A stretch of 8,880 nucleotides of DNA from Quisquiliibacterium sp. (GTDB lineage: Bacteria > Pseudomonadota > Gammaproteobacteria > Burkholderiales > Burkholderiaceae_E): assembly GCA_030830765.1 (NCBI GenBank), contig JAURMJ010000432.1, positions 1 through 8,880 of the forward strand, written 5' to 3'. The position numbers and the translations under genes were made by a program. Below, in pieces: positions 1 to 6,218 of this stretch. The first letter of the stretch is position 1. Every line of letters starts with the position of its first letter. A model generated the notes under the pieces. That model had not been told where the DNA came from, ran no database searches, and saw nothing but the letters and a program-made list of their open reading frames with translations.

Positions 1-375
1 GTCGTGCTGGCCGACGAACCGGATTACCCGGGGTTCACGCGGGTCATCTGGCAGGCACATCAGGCCGAAATGACCGACCTGGCCGACGCAGCGCGAGATC
101 ATCTGATGCGTATCGTTTTTCTCGTGGAACGTGTCCAGCGGGATCGGTTGGCGCCTGACAAGATCAACCTGGCCAGCTTCGGCAACATGGTTCCGCATCT
201 GCATTGGCACGTGATTCCAAGATGGCGGGATGACCGTCATTTTCCGCAGTCGGTCTGGAGTCAGCCTGCAGGCCGCGATGAAAGCGCCGCAGCCCGCGTC
301 CTGCGAGTCCGTAGGAGCTTGGGCGCTTACCGAACCGAGTTGCTGCGTGCAATCCACGAGATCGGCGAGCATTGA
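1..375 (+). CDS. HIT family hydrolase (3' part, N-terminus outside window)
   Basis: The reading frame is open from base 1, so the gene begins upstream of the window; the GTG at 4 is in frame but is unlikely to be the true start. The histidine triad His-x-His-x-His is plain at 196-210 (HLHWH, followed by VIP), preceded by KINLASFGNMVP, which is typical of bacterial HIT hydrolases. HIT proteins cleave or transfer nucleoside phosphates (for example dinucleoside polyphosphates or AMP-lysine type substrates) using the middle histidine as nucleophile; they are cytosolic. The visible 124 codons cover most of the family's usual length (about 140-150 residues), so perhaps 20-30 residues are missing. 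The stop codon overlaps the start of the next gene (TGATG), indicating translational coupling with the metallophosphoesterase. The exact substrate cannot be told from sequence. Confidence 0.9.
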   Translation, partial: VVLADEPDYPGFTRVIWQAHQAEMTDLADAARDHLMRIVFLVERVQRDRLAPDKINLASFGNMVPHLHWHVIPRWRDDRHFPQSVWSQPAGRDESAAARVLRVRRSLGAYRTELLRAIHEIGEH

Positions 376-1211
376 TGCGACTTCGAATCCTCTCCGATCT
401 GCATATCGAGGTCGCGCCCTTTGAGCCGGATCCGATCCCTGCCGATCTCGTTGTACTAGCCGGAGATATCCATAACGGGGAGCTTGCGCCTCGCTGGGCC
501 CGAGCTGCCTTCCCGGACAGCGAAATCCTGATGATTCCGGGTAACCATGAGTTTTACGACGGCGAGTACTACGCCACTCTCGAAAGGCTGCAAACGGCTG
601 CCAGGAAATGCTCGGTGCACCTGCTTGAAAACGCAGCGCAGGTGATCGGTGGTGTGCGCTTCCTGGGGTGCACGCTCTGGACTGATTTCCGACTGTTTGA
701 GCGGCCGGGGCGACCATTGAATCTGTCCGTCGAGCAGGCGGTCGAGGCATCCAGGCGGATGGTGCCGGACTTTCGTGCGATCCGGATCATGCGCGACGGC
801 CTTGAGCAGGCCTTTGATTGGCAAGACTGGATCGCGTTGCATACGAGGTCCCGGCGATGGCTTGCCTGCCAGTTGTCTAAGCCGTGGGATGGGCACACGG
901 TGGTCGTCAGCCACCATCTGCCAAGCTGGAATTCGGTGCATCCGGATTACGCGGCCTGGGCCAGCAATGCGGCGTTCGCGACCGATCTGGATTCTCTGAT
1001 TGAGCATGCCACGCTCTGGATTCATGGCCATACGCACACCACGCAGCGCTACCGGGTTGGCTCTGCCGAGGTCGTCTGTAATCCGCGTGGTTATCCGCGA
1101 CGCGCAAAGCGTGCGGCTGATCTGCCGGCTCGACATGGGCCTGTTGAACCCCTTGTCTTTGAGAATCCCGGTTTTGATCCTGGGCTGGTGATTGATCTGA
1201 ACGCACGCTGA
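375..1211 (+). CDS. Calcineurin-like metallophosphoesterase
   Basis: A 278-residue cytosolic metallophosphoesterase with the full set of metal-binding motifs in order: SDLH (Asp8, His10), GDIH (Asp31), GNHE (Asn57, His58), SHH (His180/His181) and GHTH (His219, His221). These residues normally hold a dinuclear metal centre (Mn, Fe or Zn) that hydrolyses phosphomono- or diester bonds. There is no signal peptide or membrane segment. The ATG at 375 was chosen over an in-frame TTG at 372 because it forms the classic TGATG overlap with the upstream HIT gene and gives the usual start MRLRILSDLH. Pairing with a HIT nucleotide hydrolase suggests, by inference only, nucleotide or phosphoester turnover. 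Family membership is secure; the substrate is unknown. Confidence 0.92.
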   Translation: MRLRILSDLHIEVAPFEPDPIPADLVVLAGDIHNGELAPRWARAAFPDSEILMIPGNHEFYDGEYYATLERLQTAARKCSVHLLENAAQVIGGVRFLGCTLWTDFRLFERPGRPLNLSVEQAVEASRRMVPDFRAIRIMRDGLEQAFDWQDWIALHTRSRRWLACQLSKPWDGHTVVVSHHLPSWNSVHPDYAAWASNAAFATDLDSLIEHATLWIHGHTHTTQRYRVGSAEVVCNPRGYPRRAKRAADLPARHGPVEPLVFENPGFDPGLVIDLNAR

Positions 1212-1338
1212 TCCGAGCTGCACGGAGCCATTCGGGCAACGCCTGCAGATCAGGAGTTTGTCGCGATCTGGCTGTGAGCATCGAAGCCAGCATCGCGCTC
1301 CACTCGCTCTCCTTTCAGCTGCCGTTCGTCAGGAAAAG

Positions 1339-1368
1339 GCGTCTGATGGGCTGCAGACGCGAATTTTT
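1339..1368 (+). terminator. Candidate intrinsic terminator after the HIT/phosphoesterase pair
   Basis: A perfect 7-base-pair stem GCGTCTG (1339-1345) and CAGACGC (1354-1360) encloses an 8-base loop and is followed by GAATTTTT (1361-1368). An AAAA run sits just upstream at 1334-1337. This fits a modest rho-independent terminator reading on the plus strand, in the 218-base gap after the phosphoesterase gene. The stem is short and it lies about 130 bases past the stop codon, so it is only a candidate. Nothing else is visible in the gap 1212-1429: reading frames there overlap neighbouring genes and look like shadows. Confidence 0.45.
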
Positions 1369-1429
1369 CGGCGCACGATCCGAACTCCCGGAATTCTGAT
1401 GTGCGTGCAGTGCGCGCCTGGTGGATGTC

Positions 1430-3106
1430 ATGAGATTCGAATCGGCGATCAGGAAAACGAAGGTGCATGACGCTGCGAGCTGTCGCGAGTGGATTGCCAG
1501 TTTGTCGGTACAAAAGCATGACCGGCTGTCTTTGCTCCATGGCTTGATCAGCGAACTGCCTGATTCGGCGCTGCCGTGGCAGGCTCAGCTTGAGATTGCC
1601 GAATTGGCCCGAACCGCGTATCTGGCTGCGGTCGATGCGCAGATCAGAGCGCTTGACTTGCGCGCCTTCCCGCTCGGTGACAGTGATCGTCAGCAGGTGC
1701 TGTCGATGACCGGCGGACTGCGTGCCGCAGCTCGAGTTTTCGAGTATCTGCACGAGGCTCAGGGAGGGGATGCACTGCTCGTGGCTGATCCGGCTGATCC
1801 GCGCACCGGTCAACAGATTCTTGCCTTTGCCCGTGGGCTCGACTGCCGCGCAAGGGCTGTGATCGCTTTGCAACGTTGCCGGATTGAGGTCCAGGCGCCA
1901 GATTGGGATGAGCTATGTCTGCTCGCGCATCGCGCCCGCAGTTTTCGAATGAGCGATGTTCGGGTTTCAGATCCGATGTCCAGTCGCGGCAGCGTAAGTT
2001 GCCGGGAATTGTTCATCGCACCCTTGCTTGTTCGCCTGGCTGAGCCAGCCTGTCTTAACCCCGCCGAATTTGAATTCAGTGCGAAACTTGCCCGGCGCTG
2101 GGCGGGGCGTGTCGGGTATCGCATCGGAGATGGTCGCGGCACGCAAGAGACCTGCAGCGGCCCAACGCTCTCATTGAGCAGTCTGTCATCGGTGCGCCTT
2201 GTGACGAACGGTTTGCGCGATCGGATGCAGGTTCGACTGCAGCAGCTTGCCGAGCTTGAGGTGAGCGAAGAGGCCCGCTTGCCAGGGGGCATGACAGTAG
2301 CAAGTGGTTCGCGGCTGTTGAATGACCTGTTGCACCGGTGGTGCGAGCCAAGATCGGTGATTGATGAACCGGCGAGTGAGTTGGGGCGGCTGAAAGTCTG
2401 TTTCGGATTTCCGAGCTTTTCAATGCTGGCGGGTCATTCGGCGCAGGCATTGACTGAACCGGGACGCAAGCGCGGACATTCGTCTGCTGGCACCGCTTCC
2501 TGGCATGCGGTGGCTCAGCGCACGTACTCATACGGTCAGTTTGAAGTTGATAGCCTGATGCGTCGCGCGTATCGGGCTGAGCGGGTTGATCCGCTGCAGA
2601 ACTGGGTTGCTGATGGATGGGTCGCGCAATTGGTGACCAGCCAGGCGGGACGCGCTGTGCTGGTTGGCAATTTCTGTGCGGCTTCGATTGTGGATGGGGG
2701 TCTGACCCTCATGCAGCTTGAAGCCCCTGACAGCCCGGCGTTTCAGGGAGATGACGCAAACTCACCAGCCCGTCGAGTGCTTGGTCGGGTAAGAGGTTTC
2801 AGCCAGCGCGTCGACACAGCGGCCGCTGCGCTCGGAGCACACCGCGTGATTATCGAGGTGTGGGCGGGCAAGCCGGACCTGGTCGGTCTGCGCTCGACCA
2901 AAAGCGCGGATTTCGAAGATGTCTTGTCTCTGAAGTCGAGGCAGCAGGACGAACCCGAATCTCTGGTGATGCCCCGTGGCCTGTACCGACAGGGCGATGA
3001 GGCTGTGCTGCGTGAGCATGAAACGGATTGCCGGATTCGATTCGAATCCGTGATCGAATCCGGGCCTGATTATGACCGGGTCTGCTTTACACGGATCGGT
3101 TTCTGA
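1430..3106 (+). CDS. Large hypothetical protein, possible divergent PilZ-like protein
   Basis: A 558-residue soluble protein with no signal peptide and no membrane segment. The ATG at 1430 is preferred over the in-frame GTG at 1421 because GGTGGA lies at 1420-1425, four bases before it. I do not recognise it with certainty. The layout resembles, from memory, a betaproteobacterial family of about 550-600 residues that ends in a PilZ domain: an N-terminal helical part (about 15-110, with REWIASL, QLEIAELARTAYLAAVDAQ and a FPL segment), a middle helical segment (about 191-232, with LLVRLAEPACL), and a C-terminal beta-rich part from about 393. There the segment VTSQAG (402-407) would correspond to the PilZ [D/N]xSxxG motif, but with Val in the Asp/Asn place, and SLVMPRGLYRQG (511-522) and a terminal DYDRVCF-like segment match the end of that family. 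Cyclic-di-GMP binding is therefore doubtful. It lies between HIT and DUF971 genes; a weak hairpin follows it. Confidence 0.72.
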   Translation: MRFESAIRKTKVHDAASCREWIASLSVQKHDRLSLLHGLISELPDSALPWQAQLEIAELARTAYLAAVDAQIRALDLRAFPLGDSDRQQVLSMTGGLRAAARVFEYLHEAQGGDALLVADPADPRTGQQILAFARGLDCRARAVIALQRCRIEVQAPDWDELCLLAHRARSFRMSDVRVSDPMSSRGSVSCRELFIAPLLVRLAEPACLNPAEFEFSAKLARRWAGRVGYRIGDGRGTQETCSGPTLSLSSLSSVRLVTNGLRDRMQVRLQQLAELEVSEEARLPGGMTVASGSRLLNDLLHRWCEPRSVIDEPASELGRLKVCFGFPSFSMLAGHSAQALTEPGRKRGHSSAGTASWHAVAQRTYSYGQFEVDSLMRRAYRAERVDPLQNWVADGWVAQLVTSQAGRAVLVGNFCAASIVDGGLTLMQLEAPDSPAFQGDDANSPARRVLGRVRGFSQRVDTAAAALGAHRVIIEVWAGKPDLVGLRSTKSADFEDVLSLKSRQQDEPESLVMPRGLYRQGDEAVLREHETDCRIRFESVIESGPDYDRVCFTRIGF

Positions 3107-3116
3107 GTCCGGTCGT

Positions 3117-3137
3117 GGTTTTCCGTTCTGGGAAACC
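3117..3137 (+). other. Short hairpin downstream of the large hypothetical gene
   Basis: GGTTTTCC (3117-3124) can pair with GGGAAACC (3130-3137) across a 5-base loop, giving an 8-base-pair stem with one G-U pair. It starts 10 bases after the stop codon of the 558-residue protein. The following bases are CGGCTTTC rather than a T run, so this is not a convincing intrinsic terminator; it could stabilise the 3' end of the transcript or be chance. Confidence 0.3.
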
Positions 3138-3184
3138 CGGCTTTCAGCTAACATGAGCGTCCAGTTTCATGCAGAGCGTTCCAG

Positions 3185-3616
3185 ATGGCCGGTTCCCAGA
3201 ACAATCATCCAGTGCCGACGCGTATCGTCGTTCACCAGCAGTCCCGAATTCTAGAAATCGGTTACGCCGATGGCGAGCATTTCAAGCTGCCGTTTGAGCT
3301 GCTACGGGTCTACTCGCCTTCAGCGGAAGTCCGAGGCCATGGTCCTGGGCAGGAAGTGCTCCAGGTCGGCAAGCGTCAAGTCGGTATCGAACAGCTTGAT
3401 GCGGTGGGTAATTACGCGGTTCAGCCACGGTTTTCCGATGGGCACGATACCGGTATTTTTTCCTGGGAGTACCTGTATTGGCTTGGCCAGAACCAGGAAT
3501 CCCTCTGGGATGACTATCTCAAGCGGCTGCAGCAGGCCGGCGCGAGCCGAGACGACATGGCGGCTGCTGACCCGGACTCGCTGCAGGCTGCCAGCATCAC
3601 ACGGCCCCGCGCTTGA
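3185..3616 (+). CDS. DUF971 (gamma-butyrobetaine hydroxylase N-domain-like) protein
   Basis: A 143-residue protein consisting of a single DUF971 domain, the module also found at the N-terminus of gamma-butyrobetaine hydroxylase and at the C-terminus of some Mrp/HCF101 iron-sulfur carriers. Family features are visible: [19 protein letters not shown] (about 35-53) and [20 protein letters not shown] (about 75-94), then EYLYWLG. The protein is cytosolic; its biochemical role is not established, though links with iron-sulfur or metal handling have been suggested for the domain. The last 25 residues or so are a polar tail rich in Ala, Asp and Ser. The ATG at 3185 has only a weak ribosome binding site (AGAG at about 3174). 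Its stop codon overlaps the Shine-Dalgarno sequence of ubiE, and the DUF971-ubiE pairing is recurrent in betaproteobacteria. Confidence 0.9.
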   Translation: MAGSQNNHPVPTRIVVHQQSRILEIGYADGEHFKLPFELLRVYSPSAEVRGHGPGQEVLQVGKRQVGIEQLDAVGNYAVQPRFSDGHDTGIFSWEYLYWLGQNQESLWDDYLKRLQQAGASRDDMAAADPDSLQAASITRPRA

Positions 3617-3620
3617 GGGA
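3615..3620 (+). promoter_or_regulatory. Shine-Dalgarno of ubiE overlapping the DUF971 stop codon
   Basis: GAGGGA at 3615-3620 overlaps the TGA stop (3614-3616) and is 7 bases before the GTG at 3628. This decides the ubiE start and indicates translational coupling of the two genes. Confidence 0.7.
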
Positions 3621-3627
3621 TCTGCCC

Positions 3628-4368
3628 GTGGATGATCAGGATCAGACCCATTTCGGGTTCCAGAAAGTTGCCCCCGGACACAAGGCTTCCCGGGTCGCGC
3701 AGGTTTTTGATTCGGTGGCTGGCCGCTATGACCTGATGAATGACCTGATGTCCGGTGGAATGCATCGGCTCTGGAAACATTTCACGATCGGGCAGGCCGG
3801 TATCAGACCAGGCATGAAAGTGCTTGATGTTGCAGGCGGAACCGCAGACCTGTCGCGCGAGTTCGCGCGGCGCGTCGGCTCGGCAGGGCAGGTCTGGCTG
3901 ACCGATATCAATGCTTCGATGCTGCGCATCGGGCGTGATCGGATGCTCGATGACGGCCTTATTCAGCCTTTGGCGCAGTGCGACGCAGAAAAACTGCCGT
4001 TCCCGTCCAATTACTTTGATCGTGTGACGGTTGCCTTCGGGCTCCGCAACATGACCCGCAAGGAAGCCGCGCTCGCTGAGATGACCCGCGTGCTCAAACC
4101 GGGTGGCAAACTGCTGGTTCTTGAATTTTCAAGGGTTGCCAAGCCCCTGGAGAGACTCTACGACGTTTATTCGTTCTCGGTGCTGCCCTGGCTTGGCCAG
4201 CGGATTGCTGGCGATGCCGACAGTTATCGCTATCTGGCGGAATCGATCCGGATGCATCCGGATCAAGAGACCCTCAAGGCGATGATGGAGCAGGCCGGAT
4301 TGTCTCGCGTCCGGTACTTCAATCTCACAGGCGGTATAGTCGCCCTGCACGAAGGAATCTGCCTCTAA
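3628..4368 (+). CDS. ubiE: Demethylmenaquinone/ubiquinone C-methyltransferase UbiE
   Basis: UbiE is the SAM-dependent C-methyltransferase that methylates 2-octaprenyl-6-methoxy-1,4-benzoquinol in ubiquinone synthesis, and demethylmenaquinol where menaquinone is made. From the GTG start it is 246 residues, close to the usual 250. The UbiE signature [16 protein letters not shown] is at 34-49, SAM-binding motif [12 protein letters not shown] at 65-75, FGLRNM at 137-142, RVLKPGG at 154-160, and the hallmark [19 protein letters not shown] at about 202-220. The GTG at 3628 is chosen over a TTG at 3613 because a good GAGGGA ribosome site lies 7 bases upstream and the resulting N-terminus ([10 protein letters not shown]) lines up with the E. 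coli protein (ETTHFGF). It is 11 bases after the DUF971 gene and shares the neighbourhood with ubiJ further on. Confidence 0.97.
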   Translation: MDDQDQTHFGFQKVAPGHKASRVAQVFDSVAGRYDLMNDLMSGGMHRLWKHFTIGQAGIRPGMKVLDVAGGTADLSREFARRVGSAGQVWLTDINASMLRIGRDRMLDDGLIQPLAQCDAEKLPFPSNYFDRVTVAFGLRNMTRKEAALAEMTRVLKPGGKLLVLEFSRVAKPLERLYDVYSFSVLPWLGQRIAGDADSYRYLAESIRMHPDQETLKAMMEQAGLSRVRYFNLTGGIVALHEGICL

Positions 4369-4413
4369 CATCCCCAAATGTCAGGGGCGGGCAGGACTGT
4401 AAGTTCTGGCTTG

Positions 4414-4441
4414 TGCCGCGACCAAGTCCACAGACGCGGCA
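4414..4441 (+). other. Inverted repeat in the ubiE-tim44 gap
   Basis: TGCCGCG (4414-4420) and CGCGGCA (4435-4441) form a perfect 7-base-pair inverted repeat with a 14-base spacer. It lies in the 146-base gap between ubiE and the Tim44-like gene, about 75 bases before the latter's start. It lacks a T run on either strand, so it is not a typical terminator. It could be an operator or a leader hairpin. The rest of the gap is AT-richer near 4456-4486 and might hold a promoter, but no convincing -35/-10 pair is seen, and no clear terminator follows ubiE. Confidence 0.35.
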
Positions 4442-4503
4442 AAACCGTTGCTGTGTTGATCAAATCACCTAATTCAAAAACTGATAGCCCGTTCGAGGCT
4501 CAT

Positions 4504-4511
4504 GAGGAAGG
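4504..4511 (+). promoter_or_regulatory. Ribosome binding site of the Tim44-like gene
   Basis: GAGGAAGG at 4504-4511 ends 3 bases before the ATG at 4515, with its GAGGA core 6 bases before the start. It is the strongest Shine-Dalgarno in the window and fixes the start, which yields a proper signal peptide. Confidence 0.75.
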
Positions 4512-4514
4512 CAA

Positions 4515-5426
4515 ATGCGTCAACTGAAGTTTCTGGCAATCGCACTGGCAAGCGTCATGCTGCTTGCCGTAGAGGTCGCTGAGGCAAAGCGGCTTGGTGG
4601 TGGGTCTTCGTTCGGCCGTCAATCGAGCAGTGTGACTCAGCGTCAGGCGACCCCATCCCAGACTGCGACCGCACCGAAGCAGCAGGCTCAGCCCGGCACT
4701 GCGGCCGGAGCTGCGCAGCCGGCGCGCAATCGCTGGCTGGCTCCGTTGGCCGGCATCGCAGCCGGACTTGGTCTGGCTGCGTTGGCCAGCCATCTGGGCC
4801 TGGGCGAGGAACTTGGCTCCTTGATGCTGATCATGCTCATGGTGTTCGCCGCTTTCATGGTTTACCGGGTCATCGCTGCCCGTCGGGCAGCCCAGTCTGG
4901 TCCGGCCTTGCAGGGGGCGTACCCGAATGGCAACGTCGGCTCCGAAGCCAGTGTTCGCTTTGCGCCGCTTCCTGATCAGCCCTTGGGTTCCGGACAGCCG
5001 TCGGTTGTTCAACCGGCAGCCCTGTCCGCCCCCGCCGCGGGTCCATGGGGTGTGCCCGCTGACTTTGACGTTGAAGGCTTCGTGCGCAACGCGAAGGTGC
5101 AGTTTGTCCGTCTGCAGACTGCCTATGATTCAGCCGACCTGAACGATCTGCGCGATTTCACCAGCCCCGAAATGTTTGCTGAGCTGCGCTTGCAGATCCA
5201 TGAGCGCGGGGCTGCGTCGAACCGGACTGATGTTGTCAGGCTCGATGCTGAACTGCTCGGTGTTGAAACCAGTGCGGGCGATCATCTGGCCAGTGTGCGC
5301 TTCCACGGTCTGGTTCGCGAGAGCGAGTCGGCACCGGCACAGGAGTTCGATGAGGTCTGGAATCTGGCCAAGCCGCTCGATGGCTCCAGCGGCTGGGTGC
5401 TGGCTGGGATTCAGCAGCTGAACTGA
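4515..5426 (+). CDS. Tim44-like domain membrane protein
   Basis: A 303-residue envelope protein. Residues 1-24 form a signal-peptide-like segment (MRQLKFLAIALASVMLLAV, then AEA before Lys25). A Gly/Ser/Gln/Ala-rich low-complexity linker with KRLGGGSSFGRQ (25-36) follows, then hydrophobic segments at about 75-94 and 101-120 that would span the inner membrane, a second linker rich in Pro/Ala, and a C-terminal Tim44-like domain at about 184-303 (VEGFVRNAKVQFVRLQTAYD, LRDFTSPEMFAEL, DEVWNL). Bacterial members keep the ligand-binding alpha/beta fold of mitochondrial Tim44, but their role is not known; the fold may bind lipids or peptides. It lies between ubiE and ubiJ, as in many betaproteobacteria, hinting at but not proving a link to membrane quinone synthesis. 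A strong terminator follows. Confidence 0.9.
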   Translation: MRQLKFLAIALASVMLLAVEVAEAKRLGGGSSFGRQSSSVTQRQATPSQTATAPKQQAQPGTAAGAAQPARNRWLAPLAGIAAGLGLAALASHLGLGEELGSLMLIMLMVFAAFMVYRVIAARRAAQSGPALQGAYPNGNVGSEASVRFAPLPDQPLGSGQPSVVQPAALSAPAAGPWGVPADFDVEGFVRNAKVQFVRLQTAYDSADLNDLRDFTSPEMFAELRLQIHERGAASNRTDVVRLDAELLGVETSAGDHLASVRFHGLVRESESAPAQEFDEVWNLAKPLDGSSGWVLAGIQQLN

Positions 5427-5443
5427 GATCGTACTTGCATGCG

Positions 5444-5478
5444 AAAACGGCGGCCGCGATGGTCGCCGTTTTCTTTTT
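5444..5478 (+). terminator. Strong rho-independent terminator after the Tim44-like gene
   Basis: AAAACGGCG (5444-5452) pairs perfectly with CGCCGTTTT (5464-5472). Three further inner pairs (one of them G-U) extend the stem to 12 base pairs with the loop GCGAT (5456-5460). CTTTTT follows at 5473-5478. The element starts 18 bases after the Tim44-like stop codon and separates that gene from ubiJ, implying that ubiJ has its own promoter or depends on read-through. Confidence 0.9.
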
Positions 5479-5507
5479 GACCGCCAGGATGCTCTGCCAG
5501 CCTGACT

Positions 5508-5513
5508 TATCAT
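5508..5513 (+). promoter_or_regulatory. Possible -10 element immediately before ubiJ
   Basis: TATCAT at 5508-5513 matches the sigma-70 -10 consensus at four of six positions and ends 6 bases before the ubiJ ATG. A start of transcription 7 bases downstream would coincide with the ATG. No good -35 is found at the expected spacing (TTGACC at 5477-5482 is 25 bases away, too far), so the support is weak. The argument for a promoter here is the terminator just upstream and the lack of any visible Shine-Dalgarno before the ATG. Confidence 0.25.
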
Positions 5514-5519
5514 TGAACC

Positions 5520-6218
5520 ATGACGGAATATGATCAACAGAGTGGCGCGGCGAGTCTGAAGGACTCGATTGCAGCGCTGCTCGGTGAGACGGCTGTTTCA
5601 GGCCAGGCGGTCCTTCAGCGCGCCCTGCTTGACGCCTTTGAGCATCTGCTGCGTCAGCAGCAGTGGGCCCGGGAGCGGCTGCAAGTTCATGCCGGGCAAA
5701 GTATCAGTTGTGTCCTTGATGCAAAAATTGCCTTGCCGTCGAACGAATTCCGCGTCCGAATCGATCAGTACGGCTTCCTCGAACCTGACGGTCAACAGAC
5801 TCCTGCGGACGTGACGCTCTACCTGCGTCCGTCTGCAGAGGCGCTGATCACCATGATCCGTGAAGGCCCCGAGGCCGTAACACGGCATATGCGCATCGAA
5901 GGTAATCCGAGTCTGGCCACCACGCTCGGTGATCTGGCCCGCTATCTTCGCTGGGAGCCCGAAGAGGACCTGAGTCAGCTGATTGGTGATGTGGCTGCCC
6001 ATCGCATCGCCGCATTGGCCAAAGCTGGGTTCTCACAGTTCAGGCAGATGGGCGATAGCGTCTTCGGGTCTGCCACCACCTATTTTGCGGGCAGTCAACA
6101 GCAGGTGACGACTCAACCTCTGATCGGCTGGTTGCGCGAGGGCAGCAACGACCTTGAGCGCCGTGTCGCAGCCCTTGAAGCCAGGCTTGCCCGGTTGCAA
6201 GCTCAAGTCAAAGGCTGA
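5520..6218 (+). CDS. ubiJ: Ubiquinone biosynthesis accessory factor UbiJ (SCP2 domain)
   Basis: A 232-residue protein of the UbiJ (formerly YigP) family. UbiJ is a non-catalytic accessory factor of the soluble ubiquinone-biosynthesis complex; its SCP2 lipid-binding domain is thought to hold hydrophobic prenylated intermediates. The SCP2 region spans about 35-145, with ADVTLYLRPSAEAL (96-109) and the family hallmark RIEGNPSLATTLGDLARYL (125-143) followed by RWEPEEDLSQLIGDVAAHRI (144-163). The C-terminus (about 207-230) is a predicted coiled coil (DLERRVAALEARLARLQAQV), as in E. coli UbiJ. The gene order ubiE, tim44-like, ubiJ supports the call. No Shine-Dalgarno is visible before the ATG at 5520. 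The expected next gene ubiB is absent; ubiJ instead abuts a convergent gene, with no bases between the two stop codons. Confidence 0.88.
   Translation: MTEYDQQSGAASLKDSIAALLGETAVSGQAVLQRALLDAFEHLLRQQQWARERLQVHAGQSISCVLDAKIALPSNEFRVRIDQYGFLEPDGQQTPADVTLYLRPSAEALITMIREGPEAVTRHMRIEGNPSLATTLGDLARYLRWEPEEDLSQLIGDVAAHRIAALAKAGFSQFRQMGDSVFGSATTYFAGSQQQVTTQPLIGWLREGSNDLERRVAALEARLARLQAQVKG

Noticed and set aside
456..1223. A 255-codon open frame on the minus strand
   Set aside because: It lies antisense to the metallophosphoesterase, which has all its catalytic motifs; the antisense product shows no recognisable domain and is typical of shadow frames in GC-rich DNA.
1258..1470. A 70-codon plus-strand frame in the gap 1212-1429
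   Set aside because: It spans the candidate terminator, overlaps the next gene in another frame and has no domain or clear ribosome site.
1250..1873. A 207-codon minus-strand open frame covering the gap and the start of the large hypothetical gene
   Set aside because: Its product has no recognisable domain, and the opposing 558-codon frame is much longer, has a ribosome site and shows family-like structure.
3126..3154. A -35/-10 pair (TTCTGG, TAACAT, 17-base spacing) before the DUF971 gene
   Set aside because: The -35 matches the consensus at only two positions and the pair overlaps the hairpin region; a promoter is likely somewhere here but this pair is not convincing.
4372..4387. CCCC/GGGG hairpin just after ubiE
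   Set aside because: Only four base pairs and no T run; not a credible terminator.
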